Assembly: GCA_014764605.1 (NCBI GenBank)
Contig: JACXWG010000016.1
Span: 1 to 33,146 of the forward strand
DNA: 33,146 bases
Direction of reading: 5' to 3'
Origin: Quinella sp. 1Q5
GTDB lineage: Bacteria; Bacillota; Negativicutes; Selenomonadales; Selenomonadaceae
The position numbers and the translations under genes are program-made. Position 1 is the first letter of the stretch; each line of letters starts with the position of its first letter. Shown here one piece after another: positions 31,691 through 33,146 of this stretch. A model generated the notes under the pieces. That model saw nothing but the letters and a program-made list of their open reading frames with translations, was not told the DNA's origin and ran no database searches.

Positions 31691-31830
31691 AATTTAAGTC
31701 CTCCAAAACTTTAAGCTAGCAATGCGTTAGCGTTGCGTACGAACGCGGCTTAAACTTCCGATTGATTGACGAGCGAATCGCGACTGCTGGATGCAACGTC
31801 CACGTTGCCGACCAAAGATTAAGTCTTCCA
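31660..31830 (-). repeat. Three degenerate copies of the rlmB start sequence
   Basis: Minus-strand copies of a ~24-bp unit of the type GACTTAATCTTTGGTCG(G)CAA occur at 31,803-31,829 (spanning the mrnC stop), 31,680-31,704 (ribosome site and start of rlmB) and 31,660-31,683 (codons 4-11 of rlmB). All can be read as LEDLIFGRQ or DNLIFGRN. The ~100 bp between the outer and middle copies is non-coding and includes a GCAATGCG...CGTTGC inverted repeat near 31,719-31,738. Confidence 0.6.
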
Positions 31831-32208
31831 AGTCAAAGCCTCCTTGAATGCAAGCTCGCATATTTCCTCAAGCCGCGTGAAATTTTTTCTAAGGAACAAG
31901 TCGCCGAGCAAAGCTTCAAAGCCGGTGCTTGCGTGGTACTCGGTGACTGTCGCTTTGCGTGGTGCATGACTTTTGGCGTTGCGTCCTCGGCGGAAGATGT
32001 CGCGTTCGTCGGCCGTCAAGAAATTTTCTATCGCGTGATAGGTCTTCGCCTGCGCGGGAGCCGAAACAATTTTTGCGCTTAGGTCGTGTAGGTGTGTGAT
32101 GTTGTGTGTGACTTGCAAAAGGCGCGTACGGACGTACAGACTAAAATAAGCGTCGCCAATATGCGCTAAAATCAACGGCGATAACGTCTTAATCAAATCT
32201 TCTTCCAT
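31819..32208 (-). CDS. mrnC: Mini-ribonuclease III
   Basis: A 129-residue RNase III-like nuclease without a dsRNA-binding domain. It has LILAHIGDAYFSLYVRTRLL (Asp of the GDA motif), RRGRNAKSHAPRKAT and TGFEALLGDLFL with the second acidic pair (E, D). Mini-III matures the ends of 23S rRNA in Firmicutes. Start ATG overlaps the cysS end by 16 bp. It is the expected neighbour of cysS and rlmB. Confidence 0.93.
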   Translation of the reverse strand: MEEDLIKTLSPLILAHIGDAYFSLYVRTRLLQVTHNITHLHDLSAKIVSAPAQAKTYHAIENFLTADERDIFRRGRNAKSHAPRKATVTEYHASTGFEALLGDLFLRKNFTRLEEICELAFKEALTWKT

Positions 32209-33146
32209 ACGGCACCTTGCGGCGTGTCCTCGACGACAATACCCGCTACTTTGAGTTCGTCGCGAATCTTATCTGCCGCTGACCAATTTTTTGCGGCGCG
32301 TGCTTCCTGCCGAAGCTCCAAAATAATTTTCATCAGCGAATCGACAAGCGAATCGTCCGAAGTCTTCTCGACCTTCTCGACTGGCACGGGCTGTTCAAAT
32401 ATCCCGATAATCTCCGCCATCTCCAAATAAATATCGCGGACGCGCAAGATAATGTCGCCATCAATCGTCACGGGCAAAATCTTTCCGCTGATGAACTCGC
32501 CGTAGTAGCCGTTGATTTCCTTGGCAAGCTCAAACATGTACGTTATCGCCAATGCGCTGTTAAAGTCGTCACTCATTGCCGCGTAGAAGTTCGATAAGAG
32601 CCGCTCGCCCTCCTCGACCAGACCGCCCGCCGGACTTACCGTTATCGCAAAGTTTTTCTCGCCCGTGTCCTTGATGAACTCGCCCGCATGAATCAATCTT
32701 GCTAACTCATCAAGCTGCCAATAAGCCTTAGCTAACTTGCCGTAGTAGTCTTGAGCCTCTTTAAGTCGTTCTTCGTCGAATTCAAGCGGGCTACGATAAT
32801 GCGTCTGCAAAAGGAGCAACCGCACGACTTCGCCGGGATACTTCGCCAAAATCTCTTCGACGGTGAACAGCCCCTTCTTAGCCCGAACCATTTCTTTGTT
32901 AGACTTGCTAGCCTTCTCGTTGCCAATCGTGATGAAGCCGTTGTGCAACCAATACTGCGCAAAAGAATTCTCATCGCCGAGTGCCGCCTGACTTTGTGCA
33001 ATCTCGTTCTCGTGGTGCGGGAAGATTAAATCGGAGCCGCCGCCGTGAAAGTCAAACTTCGCGCCCAGATACTTCAAAGACATTGCCGAGCACTCGATAT
33101 GCCAACCCGGACGCCCTTTGCCCCAAGGACTTTCCCACGACGGCCC
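32193..33146 (-). CDS. cysS: Cysteinyl-tRNA synthetase, C-terminal part (runs off the window)
   Basis: The frame continues past the right edge. Visible are zinc-binding residues (WHIECSAM, then PHHENEIAQS), the KMSKS region and the helical anticodon-binding domain with the DALR-type and final alpha domain (VWKKI end). The KMSKS signature reads EKASKSNKEMVRAKKG, so Met is Ala, and the usual LGNF after it is replaced by a longer insert before FTVEEI. The HIGH motif lies off-window. First gene of the cysS-mrnC-rlmB-yacP run. Confidence 0.92.
   Translation of the reverse strand, partial: GPSWESPWGKGRPGWHIECSAMSLKYLGAKFDFHGGGSDLIFPHHENEIAQSQAALGDENSFAQYWLHNGFITIGNEKASKSNKEMVRAKKGLFTVEEILAKYPGEVVRLLLLQTHYRSPLEFDEERLKEAQDYYGKLAKAYWQLDELARLIHAGEFIKDTGEKNFAITVSPAGGLVEEGERLLSNFYAAMSDDFNSALAITYMFELAKEINGYYGEFISGKILPVTIDGDIILRVRDIYLEMAEIIGIFEQPVPVEKVEKTSDDSLVDSLMKIILELRQEARAAKNWSAADKIRDELKVAGIVVEDTPQGAVWKKI

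Overview
The window (about 33 kb, close to 50% GC) looks like the chromosome of a diderm Firmicute, most likely a Negativicute of the Selenomonas type. It combines Firmicutes gene order and families (cysS-mrnC-rlmB-yacP, a RodZ-like gene next to alr, Mini-III) with outer-membrane biogenesis genes (lpxD, an LpxL/HtrB acyltransferase, three OmpH/Skp-like genes). The genus is inferred, not shown.

Region 1 (1-12,600) is a decayed prophage read almost wholly leftward. From right to left it carries a repeat-bearing replication initiator, a DnaC-type loader, short early genes often coupled by ATGA overlaps, a two-HTH protein, a BRO-like protein, a RusA resolvase, an ArpU/sigma-like late regulator, small and large terminase subunits and a DUF6148 head gene. 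After a break come three tail or baseplate genes (gpV-like, PAAR, GpU). Capsid, protease, tail tube, sheath, tape-measure and integrase genes are not seen. The portal gene lies on the opposite strand between the terminase and tail blocks, flanked by two truncated gene scraps (a methyltransferase start and a NUMOD4/HNH start), so this interval has been inverted and deleted. IS200/IS605-type ends lie at the left edge and inside the terminase region. An IS110 remnant marks the right boundary.

Region 2 (12,700-20,400) is a scar followed by a surface-modification cluster: IS110 remnant, broken maltose/NodL-type O-acetyltransferase, secreted M23 peptidase, LpxL-like acyltransferase, a gene split in two at a run of seven G, a small secreted Arg/Tyr/Pro-rich protein and a 1,094-residue protein with three tandem GT2 glycosyltransferase domains.

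Region 3 (20,400-23,550) is an outer-membrane operon read leftward from a strong promoter at 23,519-23,547: Skp-like, long coiled coil, Skp-like lipoprotein, lpxD. A 7-bp-repeat terminator-like hairpin sits after the first gene.

Region 4 (23,660-33,146) is housekeeping: M48 metalloprotease, RodZ-like protein, alr, holA, corA, an unrecognised protein with an IF2-type N-terminal domain, yacP, rlmB, mrnC and the C-terminal part of cysS, which runs off the right edge. I found no tRNA, rRNA or CRISPR array.
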